Shown piece by piece: positions 1 through 6,341 of a stretch of DNA of 47,427 bases (within the stretch, counting starts at the first letter, position 1; each line of letters starts with the position of its first letter). Source of the stretch: an uncultured Eubacteriales bacterium (GTDB taxonomy: Bacteria > Bacillota > Clostridia > Christensenellales > Aristaeellaceae). The position numbers were made by a program, and so were the translations under genes. The stretch covers positions 1 to 47,427 of the forward strand of contig CADBCY010000021.1 in the NCBI GenBank assembly GCA_902793325.1. The letters run 5' to 3'. The notes under the pieces are model-generated. The model worked only from the letters and a program-made list of their open reading frames with translations, searched no databases and had not been told where the DNA came from.

Positions 1-144
1 ACGGATGCGGGAAGGGCGCTGCAGGAGAAAGCAAAAGACATCCCCGGTCATGTTGCAAGCTGCATCGATCTGCCGCTGGAAAAGGCACAGACGCTGTACT
101 CTTTGCTTTATGAACTGCTGGGAAACCAACAAAAAAAACAATGA
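1..144 (+). CDS. MarR-family regulator, C-terminal end (partial)
   Basis: The frame is open from base 1 and stops at 142-144, giving the last 47 residues of a protein that begins before the window. The segment LPLEKAQTLYSLLYELL is a long amphipathic helix of the kind that closes MarR-type dimers, and the lysine/glutamine-rich end is typical of such regulators. It ends 26 bases before the glutathione peroxidase start, so it is probably the first gene of a peroxide or thiol-stress operon and may repress it. The DNA-binding domain is outside the window, so the family call rests on the tail and on context only. Confidence 0.5.
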   Translation, partial: TDAGRALQEKAKDIPGHVASCIDLPLEKAQTLYSLLYELLGNQQKKQ

Positions 145-170
145 CAACAGAAAGCGGAAGGAGAATCAGA

Positions 171-716
171 ATGAAAACGGTCTATGATTTCACTGTGAAG
201 GACAGGCAGGGACAGGAAGTCAGCCTTTCGGAGTATAATGGAAAGGTCCTGCTGATCGTCAACACGGCAACCGGATGCGGCTTTACCCCGCATTACGAAC
301 CGCTGGAGGCTATGTACAAAGAATTCAGGGAGAAGGGCTTTGAAATTCTGGACTTCCCCTGCAACCAGTTCGCGGGTCAGGCTCCGGGCAGTGATGACGA
401 GATTCATCAGTTCTGCACGCTGAAATTCGGCACGGAATTCCCGCAGTTTGCAAAGATCGACGTGAACGGCGAAACGGCTGATCCCCTGTTCGCCTTCCTT
501 GCCACCGAGAAGCCGTTTGAAGGCTTCGGCAAGGGACTGAAGAACGCCGCGCTGAACAAGTTTGCGGCCATGAATAATAAGAAATACGGAGACAAAACCT
601 ACATCGGCTGGAACTTTACGAAATTCCTGATCGACCGGGAAGGCAAGGTCATCGCCCGCTTCGAACCCACTGAGGATATGGAGGAAGTCAGAAAAGCCGT
701 TGCTGCTGCTCTGTAA
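171..716 (+). CDS. gpx: Glutathione peroxidase family (thiol peroxidase)
   Basis: A 181-residue protein of the usual length for bacterial GPx. The peroxidatic site is cysteine (TGCG, Cys36) rather than selenocysteine. FPCNQF (Cys64), Gln70 and Trp147-Asn148 (GWNFTKF) supply the rest of the catalytic tetrad. Bacterial cysteine GPx enzymes normally take electrons from thioredoxin rather than glutathione, which suits the thioredoxin-reductase-like gene that follows. The start at 171 was chosen over an in-frame ATG at 141 because AAGGAG at 158-163 lies 7 bases upstream. It is cytoplasmic, with no signal peptide, and likely detoxifies H2O2 or lipid peroxides in an operon with the MarR gene. Confidence 0.93.
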   Translation: MKTVYDFTVKDRQGQEVSLSEYNGKVLLIVNTATGCGFTPHYEPLEAMYKEFREKGFEILDFPCNQFAGQAPGSDDEIHQFCTLKFGTEFPQFAKIDVNGETADPLFAFLATEKPFEGFGKGLKNAALNKFAAMNNKKYGDKTYIGWNFTKFLIDREGKVIARFEPTEDMEEVRKAVAAAL

Positions 717-752
717 GCTCAAACGACGATCTGCGCGAAGGAAATGGTGACT

Positions 753-1577
753 ATGAAAGACAGATATGATGTGGTGATCGTTGGCGGCGGCATTGCGGGT
801 GTTTCCGGCGCGCTCACCTGTATCAATCGCGGCAAAACGGTGGCGGTCATTGCCAACGGCGTCGAGACAAGCAGTCTCTATAAGGCCGAAATGATCCGCA
901 ATTATCCCGGTGTTGCCGCCGCGAGCGGGAAAGAGCTCAGCGAGATGCTGATTCGCCAGCTGGAAAGCAGCGGGGCCGACCTGATTCACGGCCGCGCGTT
1001 GAGCGTCATGCCCCTTGGAGACGGCTTTGGCGTCGCCATCGGCAGCGAATTCACTTCCTGTGGTGCCGTCATCATCGCCGCAGGCATCACACGCGAGAAG
1101 CTTTACCCCGGCGAGGGAGAATACCTTGGCCGCGGGGTGAGCTACTGTGCCACCTGCGACGGGATGCTCTACCGGGGCAAGACGGTGGCTGTGGTCGGCG
1201 CTGGAGAAGAGGCCGGACACGACGCCGACTTCCTGGAGAGCATCGGCTGCACGGTCCATCGCTTTGAGAAAAACGGGAAGTATGAGATCCGAGGCGGTGT
1301 GAAGGCTGATACTCTGGTCTATGCCGGCGAGGAGTATAAGATAGACGGCGTGTTCATCATAAAAGACACCGTTTCCGTCACAAAGCTCGTACCGGGGCTG
1401 GACTACGCCGACGGAGCCATTGTGACGGACAGACAGATGCGGACCAATGTGCCCGGCGTCTTCGCGGCCGGAGACTGTGCCGGCAAGCCGTATCAGCTTG
1501 CCAAGGCCGCCGGAGAAGGAAACATTGCGGCGCTTTCCGCCTGTGCGTATATTGACAGCAGGAAAAAGGAGAAATAA
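753..1577 (+). CDS. Thioredoxin-reductase-like FAD oxidoreductase with reduced NADPH domain
   Basis: A 274-residue flavoprotein. The N-terminal FAD site is VVIVGGGIAGVSGA, the redox pair is CATC (Cys132, Cys135) and the second FAD motif is GVFAAGDC near the C-terminus. Classical low-molecular-weight thioredoxin reductases are about 305-320 residues. Here the middle domain is short: a GAGEEAG loop remains, but the HRRxxxRA arginine motif that holds the NADPH phosphate is absent. This recalls clostridial flavin thioredoxin reductases that lack NADPH binding and use ferredoxin (FFTR group). The likely role is recycling the neighbouring peroxidase. The start at 753 fits AAGGAA at 738-743; ATG 744 would sit directly on that site. 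Confidence 0.85.
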   Translation: MKDRYDVVIVGGGIAGVSGALTCINRGKTVAVIANGVETSSLYKAEMIRNYPGVAAASGKELSEMLIRQLESSGADLIHGRALSVMPLGDGFGVAIGSEFTSCGAVIIAAGITREKLYPGEGEYLGRGVSYCATCDGMLYRGKTVAVVGAGEEAGHDADFLESIGCTVHRFEKNGKYEIRGGVKADTLVYAGEEYKIDGVFIIKDTVSVTKLVPGLDYADGAIVTDRQMRTNVPGVFAAGDCAGKPYQLAKAAGEGNIAALSACAYIDSRKKEK

Positions 1578-1584
1578 CCATACA

Positions 1585-1610
1585 GCCGCGGCTCTGCTGT
1601 AAGCCGCGGC
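1585..1610 (+). terminator. GC-rich hairpin after the oxidoreductase gene
   Basis: GCCGCGGCT at 1585-1593 is the exact reverse complement of AGCCGCGGC at 1602-1610, with an 8-base loop. It starts 7 bases after the stop codon of the flavoprotein gene. No T-tract follows, so it may only stabilise the 3' end of the mRNA or slow polymerase. Confidence 0.35.
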
Positions 1611-1651
1611 GTACCGAATCGGGAAGATTTATGCTATGAGCATCGCAGTAA

Positions 1652-1795
1652 GATGCGCAGAAGGGACTGTTGTCGGAGCGCATCGTTAATCTGCTGGTGC
1701 AGAACTATGACGCCATCAATGAACGACGCTCCGCAGAGAGCAAAGCGGCGAGCCAAAATTATCAAGAGAGTCTGGAGAAGGCGAGACAAGTATGA
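1652..1795 (+). pseudogene. Start-less reading frame overlapping the CDF gene (gene remnant)
   Basis: The frame opens after a TAA at 1649-1651 and runs 47 codons to a TGA at 1793-1795, which overlaps the CDF start as ATGA. The encoded segment is helical and charged (KGLLSERIVNLLVQNYDAIN, then a Lys/Glu/Gln-rich tail). No ATG and no well-placed ribosome site is present in frame. The ATGA coupling suggests this was once the 3' end of a gene translated together with the transporter, with its front lost or shifted in frame. I do not recognise the family. Confidence 0.3.
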
Positions 1796-2919
1796 AAAAC
1801 CATTCTGAACGTTCGCGTGAGAGCGTCATCATTCGAACCAGCATCATAGGGATCATCGCCAATGTGTTCCTTGCCGGATTCAAGGCAGTGGTTGGTCTGA
1901 TGACCCACTCCATCGCCATCGTGCTGGACGCGGTCAACAACATCTCCGATGCGGGCAGCTCACTGATCACCATCGTCGGAACGAAACTGGCCGGCAGGGA
2001 GCCGGACAAGAAGCATCCGTTCGGCTATGGGCGCATCGAATACCTGAGCGCCATGATCATCTCCGTGATCGTGCTGTACGCGGGCATCACGTCCTTTGTA
2101 GAGTCCGTCAAGCAGATCATTCATCCCGAGACGCCGGATTACAGCGCGGTTTCGCTGATTATCGTGGCGGTGGCCGTGGCGGTCAAGATCCTGCTGGGCC
2201 GTTACGTCAAGGGTGTCGGCGTAAAGGTGCGTTCGGATTCCCTGATCAATTCCGGAGAGGATGCCACGCTGGATTCCATCATCTCGGCCTCCACGCTGGT
2301 TGCCGCAGGTATCTTTCTCCTTTTCCACATCTCTCTCGAAGCCTGGCTTGGCGCGATTATATCCGTCGTCATCATCAAGTCAGGGGTCGAAATGCTGCGC
2401 GATACGATCTCCCGGATTCTCGGGGAGCGCAACGACGCCGAGCTGGCCAAGGCAATCCACGATACGGTCATGAGCTTTCCCGATGTACAGGGCGCCTATG
2501 ACCTGGTGTTGAACAACTACGGGCCGGACACGTGGAACGGCTCCATCCACATTGAAGTGCCGGATACATACTCAGCCGACCGGCTGGATCAGCTGATCCG
2601 CGAGATCACGATGAAGGTGCTTACGGAGCATCATGTCATACTGACGGCCATCGGCGTTTACTCGGTGAATACGACGGATGAAGAGACGATTGAGGCACAG
2701 AAAAAGGTAAGGGATCTCGTCTTCTCTCACCCTCATGTGAAGCAATTGCACGGATTTTATCTTACCAAAGAAGAAAAGACCATGCGCTTTGATATCGTAG
2801 TCAGCTTTGATGCGGAAGACCGAAGATCGGTTTACACGGAAGTGGTCTCTAATGTACAGAAAGCATTTCCGGACTATCAGTTGCAGGTCGCTATGGATAC
2901 GGACTTCGCGGAGGAGTAG
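1792..2919 (+). CDS. Cation diffusion facilitator (CDF) family metal transporter
   Basis: A 375-residue inner-membrane divalent-metal/proton antiporter. TM1 (about 20-40) leads into LDAVNNISDAGSS, the TM2 half of the metal site, here Asn/Asp rather than the His/Asp seen in zinc-selective members. HPFGYGR follows. TM5 has DATLDS, a DxxxD site. The long cytoplasmic C-terminus (about 210-375) includes the metal-sensing dimer domain. The Asp-rich site fits Mn, Fe or mixed specificity, but the substrate cannot be settled from sequence. The start overlaps the upstream remnant as ATGA. A clear terminator follows at 2974-3013. Confidence 0.92.
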   Translation: MKNHSERSRESVIIRTSIIGIIANVFLAGFKAVVGLMTHSIAIVLDAVNNISDAGSSLITIVGTKLAGREPDKKHPFGYGRIEYLSAMIISVIVLYAGITSFVESVKQIIHPETPDYSAVSLIIVAVAVAVKILLGRYVKGVGVKVRSDSLINSGEDATLDSIISASTLVAAGIFLLFHISLEAWLGAIISVVIIKSGVEMLRDTISRILGERNDAELAKAIHDTVMSFPDVQGAYDLVLNNYGPDTWNGSIHIEVPDTYSADRLDQLIREITMKVLTEHHVILTAIGVYSVNTTDEETIEAQKKVRDLVFSHPHVKQLHGFYLTKEEKTMRFDIVVSFDAEDRRSVYTEVVSNVQKAFPDYQLQVAMDTDFAEE

Positions 2920-2973
2920 AGACGGTTTTGATAATGCCGCTTTATCAGCCGGGAATAAGGCCATAGGCGCAGT

Positions 2974-3013
2974 AACGCCTCTGAACCACATTGTGCTCGG
3001 AGGCGTTTTTTTG
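2974..3013 (+). terminator. Rho-independent terminator of the CDF gene
   Basis: AACGCCTC (2974-2981) pairs perfectly with GAGGCGTT (3000-3007) and runs directly into a seven-base T-tract (3006-3012). It lies 55 bases after the CDF stop. The rest of the stretch to 3310 holds no gene I can support. Confidence 0.85.
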
Positions 3014-3310
3014 TTATTTCATTTGTTCCTCAAAGCGGAGCATGTTGTCATCAGTGTCTGCATGACAGCTGTTTTTACTTCCCAACCCCGGCTCAAGTCC
3101 GCATTTGAATTCAGTGGCAAGATGACCCGGAGTGTTCGTTAAACACCGATCTCCACCTCGCAGGGGAGCATGAACCGCAGGTCGTCTTTAGCGTACACCG
3201 TCATGCTTGAGTAGCAAATACTCCTGAATTCTTACTGGCGCGTTTGCGATGGTAAAGCGAGGAGTGTATTCTCTGTTTCGTCTTTGGAAGCGATGATAAC
3301 ACGCTGACTC

Positions 3311-3333
3311 AAACCGGTCGATCAGGCCGGTTT
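3311..3333. other. Hairpin upstream of the tetR promoter
   Basis: AAACCGGTC (3311-3319) pairs with GGCCGGTTT (3325-3333), 9 bp including one G-T pair, around a 5-base loop, and is followed by an AT-rich run. It could be a terminator shielding the tetR promoter from upstream transcription, or part of a larger operator region. Confidence 0.35.
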
Positions 3334-3338
3334 ATTAA

Positions 3339-3416
3339 TTTTCGACTGATGGTCGAAAAAGCGCTTGGCACGCAACCTGCGATGCGGTATGATAATAACC
3401 GACCGATAGTCTAAAA
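3339..3416 (+). promoter_or_regulatory. tetR-MFS-CPBP promoter flanked by two palindromic operators
   Basis: A sigma-A promoter is visible: TTGGCA at 3365-3370, 17-base spacer, TATGAT at 3388-3393, putting the transcript start near 3400. Upstream lies a perfect palindrome, TTTTCGAC-TGATG-GTCGAAAA (3339-3359). A related, less perfect site, GACCGATAGTC, lies at 3401-3411 over the expected start point. Both share the core GACYGATRGTC. Two copies of one operator bracketing the promoter of a TetR gene is the usual autorepression layout. Confidence 0.75.
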
Positions 3417-3428
3417 ATGGAGGTTCCC

Positions 3429-4019
3429 ATGAGAAAAGGAGAAAGAACGAAGCAGGGGCTCCTGAAGATCGCGTACAGCCTGTTCATCAGCCGCGGATAT
3501 GAGAACACGAGCGTGGATGACATCATCGAGGCCGCCGGCATCGCCAAGGGCACCTACTACTATCACTTTGAGAGCAAGGAGCAGACGCTGGAAGCAGTGA
3601 TCGGCATGATGATCGAGCAGGAGGCCGAAGCTGCCAGGCAGGTCCTTGGATCCGACGCCCCCGTGCCGCAGAAGATCGCCGGGATCATCGCCTCCCTGCG
3701 CCCAAGGCAGGAGGAGCTGCCCATCGAGGGCGCGCTGATGAAGCCCGAAAACGCCCTCATGCACGCCAAGATCAAGCACCGGCTGCTGGAAACCGTGCTG
3801 CCGCTGCTGTCAGAGGCGGTGGAGGAAGGGATCGCGCAGGGTGTCTTTACCTGCGACAACATCCCGGAGCGGGTGCGGATGCTGCTCGTCATCAGCAACG
3901 AGATCTTCGACGAAGGGCAATTCACGGAGCGCGACGTCGCGGTCTTTATCGATATAACGGAAAAGCTGCTCGGCGCGAAACCCGGGACGATGGACTTTGT
4001 CAGGGCATTGATACGTTAG
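3429..4019 (+). CDS. TetR/AcrR-family transcriptional repressor
   Basis: A 196-residue cytoplasmic regulator. The N-terminal TetR helix-turn-helix spans about residues 10-50 (TSVDDIIEAAGIAKGTYYYHF). The remaining all-helical part is the ligand-binding and dimerisation domain, which is poorly conserved and gives no clue to the inducer. The start at 3429 has GGAGG at 3419-3423; an upstream ATG at 3417 has no ribosome site and overlaps it. It is the first gene of a three-gene operon with an exporter and a membrane protease, and almost certainly represses its own operon through the two palindromes at 3339-3416. Confidence 0.93.
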   Translation: MRKGERTKQGLLKIAYSLFISRGYENTSVDDIIEAAGIAKGTYYYHFESKEQTLEAVIGMMIEQEAEAARQVLGSDAPVPQKIAGIIASLRPRQEELPIEGALMKPENALMHAKIKHRLLETVLPLLSEAVEEGIAQGVFTCDNIPERVRMLLVISNEIFDEGQFTERDVAVFIDITEKLLGAKPGTMDFVRALIR

Positions 4020-4031
4020 GAAGTGCATCCG

Positions 4032-5261
4032 ATGAACGGAAAGAGAAACTTCAACAAATTCCTGCTCCTGTGGGCGGGCGAACTGGTCTCCTCCATTGGC
4101 GGCGGGCTGACCAGCTTCGGCCTGGGCGTGTACATCTTCCAGCGGACGGGCAGCGCCGCGAGCATGGCGCTGGTGACGCTGCTGGGATTTCTGCCGACGC
4201 TGCTCCTGAGCGTCCCGGCGGGCGTGCTCGCCGACCGCTACGACCGGCGGCTCCTGATGATGGTCGGCGACGGCTGCTCGGCGCTCGGCATCCTCTATAT
4301 CCTCGTCTGCATGGCGCGCGGCGGCGCGTCGCTTGCGCAGATTTGCTTCGGCGTGTTCGTGAGCGCCGTCTTTTCCGCGCTCCTGGAGCCCGCCTTCCGG
4401 GCGACCATCACCGACCTGCTGACCAAGGAGGAATATTCCCGGGCCAGCGGGCTGGTCTCCCTGGCCGGGAGCGCCCGGTACCTGTTCTCGCCGGTCATCG
4501 CGGGCTTCCTGCTGACGGTGAGCGATGTAAAGCTCTTGCTGGTGATCGACATCTGCACGTTCTTCCTGACGGTCGTCAGCGCGGCCGTCGTCCGCAAGGG
4601 CATCGGCAGCCAGGCGGCGGAGAAGAAGGAAGCGTTCCTCCAGAGCCTTGGAGAGGGATGGCGCATCCTGCGCGCGAAGAAGGGCGTGCTGATCCTCGTG
4701 GCGCTGTCTTCCGGGATCACGCTGTTCATGGGCATGTTCCAGATCCTGGCGGAACCGCTGATCCTGTCCTTCCGGGACGCAAAGACCCTCGGCGTCGCGG
4801 AGACGGTCTGCGCGTGCGGCATGCTGGCGAGCGGGCTCGTCCTCGGCGTCCGGGGATTGAAGGGGCGCTATGTCCGGACGCTGGGCCTCTCTCTCATACT
4901 GGCCGGTCTGTTCATGTGCGGGTTCGGGCTGTTTGAGAACATGGTCCCGATCTGCGCCTTCGGGTTCCTGTTCTTCGCGGCGCTGCCCTTCGCGAACAAC
5001 TGCCTGGACTATCTGATGCGGACGAATATCCCGGACGAAGCCCAGGGAAGGGCCTGGGGAATGATCGGGTTCCTGTCGCAGATCGGATACGTCGTGGCCT
5101 ACGCCGTCTCCGGTGCCCTGGCGGATGCCCTCGGGCGCATCGGTGGCCTCGGCGTCGGAAGGGGCGCGGCATGGGTCATCATTGCCGCGGGGGCAGCCCT
5201 CGCGCTGATCGCTTCCGCGGTCCTGCTGCCCAAGAGCATCCATGAACTGGAAAAGCAATGA
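4032..5261 (+). CDS. MFS transporter, drug-exporter type
   Basis: A 409-residue, 12-helix major facilitator of the EntS/macrolide-efflux-like group. The loop 2-3 signature is GVLADRYDRRLLM, about residues 63-75. Pairs of hydrophobic helices continue to near the C-terminus. The ribosome site AGGAAG before 4023 favours ATG 4032 over GTG 4023. It lies 12 bases after tetR, so it is the likely main target of that regulator, expelling a toxic compound that also acts as inducer. No substrate can be named. Confidence 0.9.
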   Translation: MNGKRNFNKFLLLWAGELVSSIGGGLTSFGLGVYIFQRTGSAASMALVTLLGFLPTLLLSVPAGVLADRYDRRLLMMVGDGCSALGILYILVCMARGGASLAQICFGVFVSAVFSALLEPAFRATITDLLTKEEYSRASGLVSLAGSARYLFSPVIAGFLLTVSDVKLLLVIDICTFFLTVVSAAVVRKGIGSQAAEKKEAFLQSLGEGWRILRAKKGVLILVALSSGITLFMGMFQILAEPLILSFRDAKTLGVAETVCACGMLASGLVLGVRGLKGRYVRTLGLSLILAGLFMCGFGLFENMVPICAFGFLFFAALPFANNCLDYLMRTNIPDEAQGRAWGMIGFLSQIGYVVAYAVSGALADALGRIGGLGVGRGAAWVIIAAGAALALIASAVLLPKSIHELEKQ

Positions 5262-5273
5262 GGAGGAATCAAA

Positions 5274-6152
5274 ATGAAAGCGAACACCGCAAGCGTTGGA
5301 GGAATCAGGCCGTACAAATACAGGCCGGTGCTGTTCTTTGCCCTGGCGTACCTGTTCACATGGCTGTTCTGGGTCCCGGCCATCTTCTTGCCGCAGGAAT
5401 ATGGCGGCATACTGATGCTGATCGGCCTGCTCGCCCCGGCCATCGTATCGACCGTGTTTGTCCTGGCGTCGGGATCGGACCTTTTGAAGAAGGATTTGAA
5501 GATCAAGCTCATCGGCCTCTACAAGGTCAAGTGGCGCAACGTCCTGATTGCCGTCGTCCAGTTCGCCGGCATCGTGACCTGCTCCATACTGCTCTCCCTG
5601 GCCTTCGGGCAGTCGCTGGATCAGTTCGCGTTCACCGAGGACTTCTCATTCACCGGCGTCGGGATCGGCAGCGCGTTGATCACGGTGACGCTGGCCTCGA
5701 TCATCGAGGAGGTCGGCTGGAAGGGGTATTGCGAGGACTCGATCGGCGCCTACATGAACTGGTTCTGGGAATCCATGATCTTCGGGGCGCTGTGGTCGTT
5801 CTGGCACTTCCCCCTGCTCTTCATCAAGGGCACCTACCAGGCCGGGCTCATGATGAACCCGCTGTACGTGGTCAACTTCTTCATCAGCGGCATCCCGCTG
5901 GGCTTCATCATCACCTGGGTCTACCTCGTCAGCGACCGCTCGATCCTTGCGTGCATGATCTATCACCTGTTCGTGAACTTCATGCAGGAGAAGATCGCCA
6001 TGACGCCCGAAACGAAGTGCGTGGAGACGATCGTCGTGACCGTCGTGGCCGCGATCATCGTCGTTGCCAACAAGGACATGTTCTTCGAGACCCGCCACGT
6101 CGGAAAGCTGCCGGAGACGCGGTACGGCATCGATCCTCATTCTGACAGCTAA
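5274..6152 (+). CDS. CPBP-family intramembrane metalloprotease
   Basis: A 292-residue polytopic membrane protein with the three CPBP (Abi, Rce1-like) motifs in order: EEVGWKGY with Glu145-Glu146, FWHFPL with His178, and YHLFVN with His231. These line a zinc site in the membrane. Known relatives process prenylated proteins, or in bacteria contribute to bacteriocin maturation or immunity. AGGAGG at 5261-5266 begins on the last base of the MFS stop codon, so the two are tightly coupled. Together with TetR and the exporter, a defence against a membrane-active peptide or lipid is plausible but not proven. Confidence 0.88.
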   Translation: MKANTASVGGIRPYKYRPVLFFALAYLFTWLFWVPAIFLPQEYGGILMLIGLLAPAIVSTVFVLASGSDLLKKDLKIKLIGLYKVKWRNVLIAVVQFAGIVTCSILLSLAFGQSLDQFAFTEDFSFTGVGIGSALITVTLASIIEEVGWKGYCEDSIGAYMNWFWESMIFGALWSFWHFPLLFIKGTYQAGLMMNPLYVVNFFISGIPLGFIITWVYLVSDRSILACMIYHLFVNFMQEKIAMTPETKCVETIVVTVVAAIIVVANKDMFFETRHVGKLPETRYGIDPHSDS

Positions 6153-6249
6153 GGCGACAAGACGGTTATACAAGTTGCACAAATCCCTGAAAAAGCCTCC
6201 CCGGGGCATTAAGAAAGAGCCATAACTCCCGGCGAACAGCTTGTCCTCT

Positions 6250-6282
6250 GCATATTAAAACTCCAGGCTGTTCGCCTGGAGT
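6250..6282 (-). terminator. Terminator of the ABC exporter gene
   Basis: Read on the minus strand, a perfect 9-bp stem (6274-6282 with 6260-6268, loop GAACA) is followed by TTTTAATA. It lies 60 bases beyond the stop of the minus-strand ABC gene. The same stem could also stop plus-strand reading from the CPBP gene, although no T-tract is present on that side. Confidence 0.7.
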
Positions 6283-6341
6283 ATTGTCAAAAGATGGGAA
6301 TGAACACAGTGGCATTGCCCGTGAGCGGGGTCGCTTTTGCA

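Noticed and set aside
108-1259. Long minus-strand frame antisense to the peroxidase and flavoprotein genes
   Set aside because: It mirrors the codon pattern of two well-supported plus-strand genes, has no ribosome site and encodes no recognisable domain. High GC produces many such antisense frames across this window.
3139-3204. A 21-codon minus-strand frame (MTVYAKDDLRFMLPCEVEIG)
   Set aside because: It looks protein-like and has an AGGAG, but the spacing is about 15 bases and it stands alone in an intergenic region. It may be the remnant of a longer gene; not strong enough to annotate.
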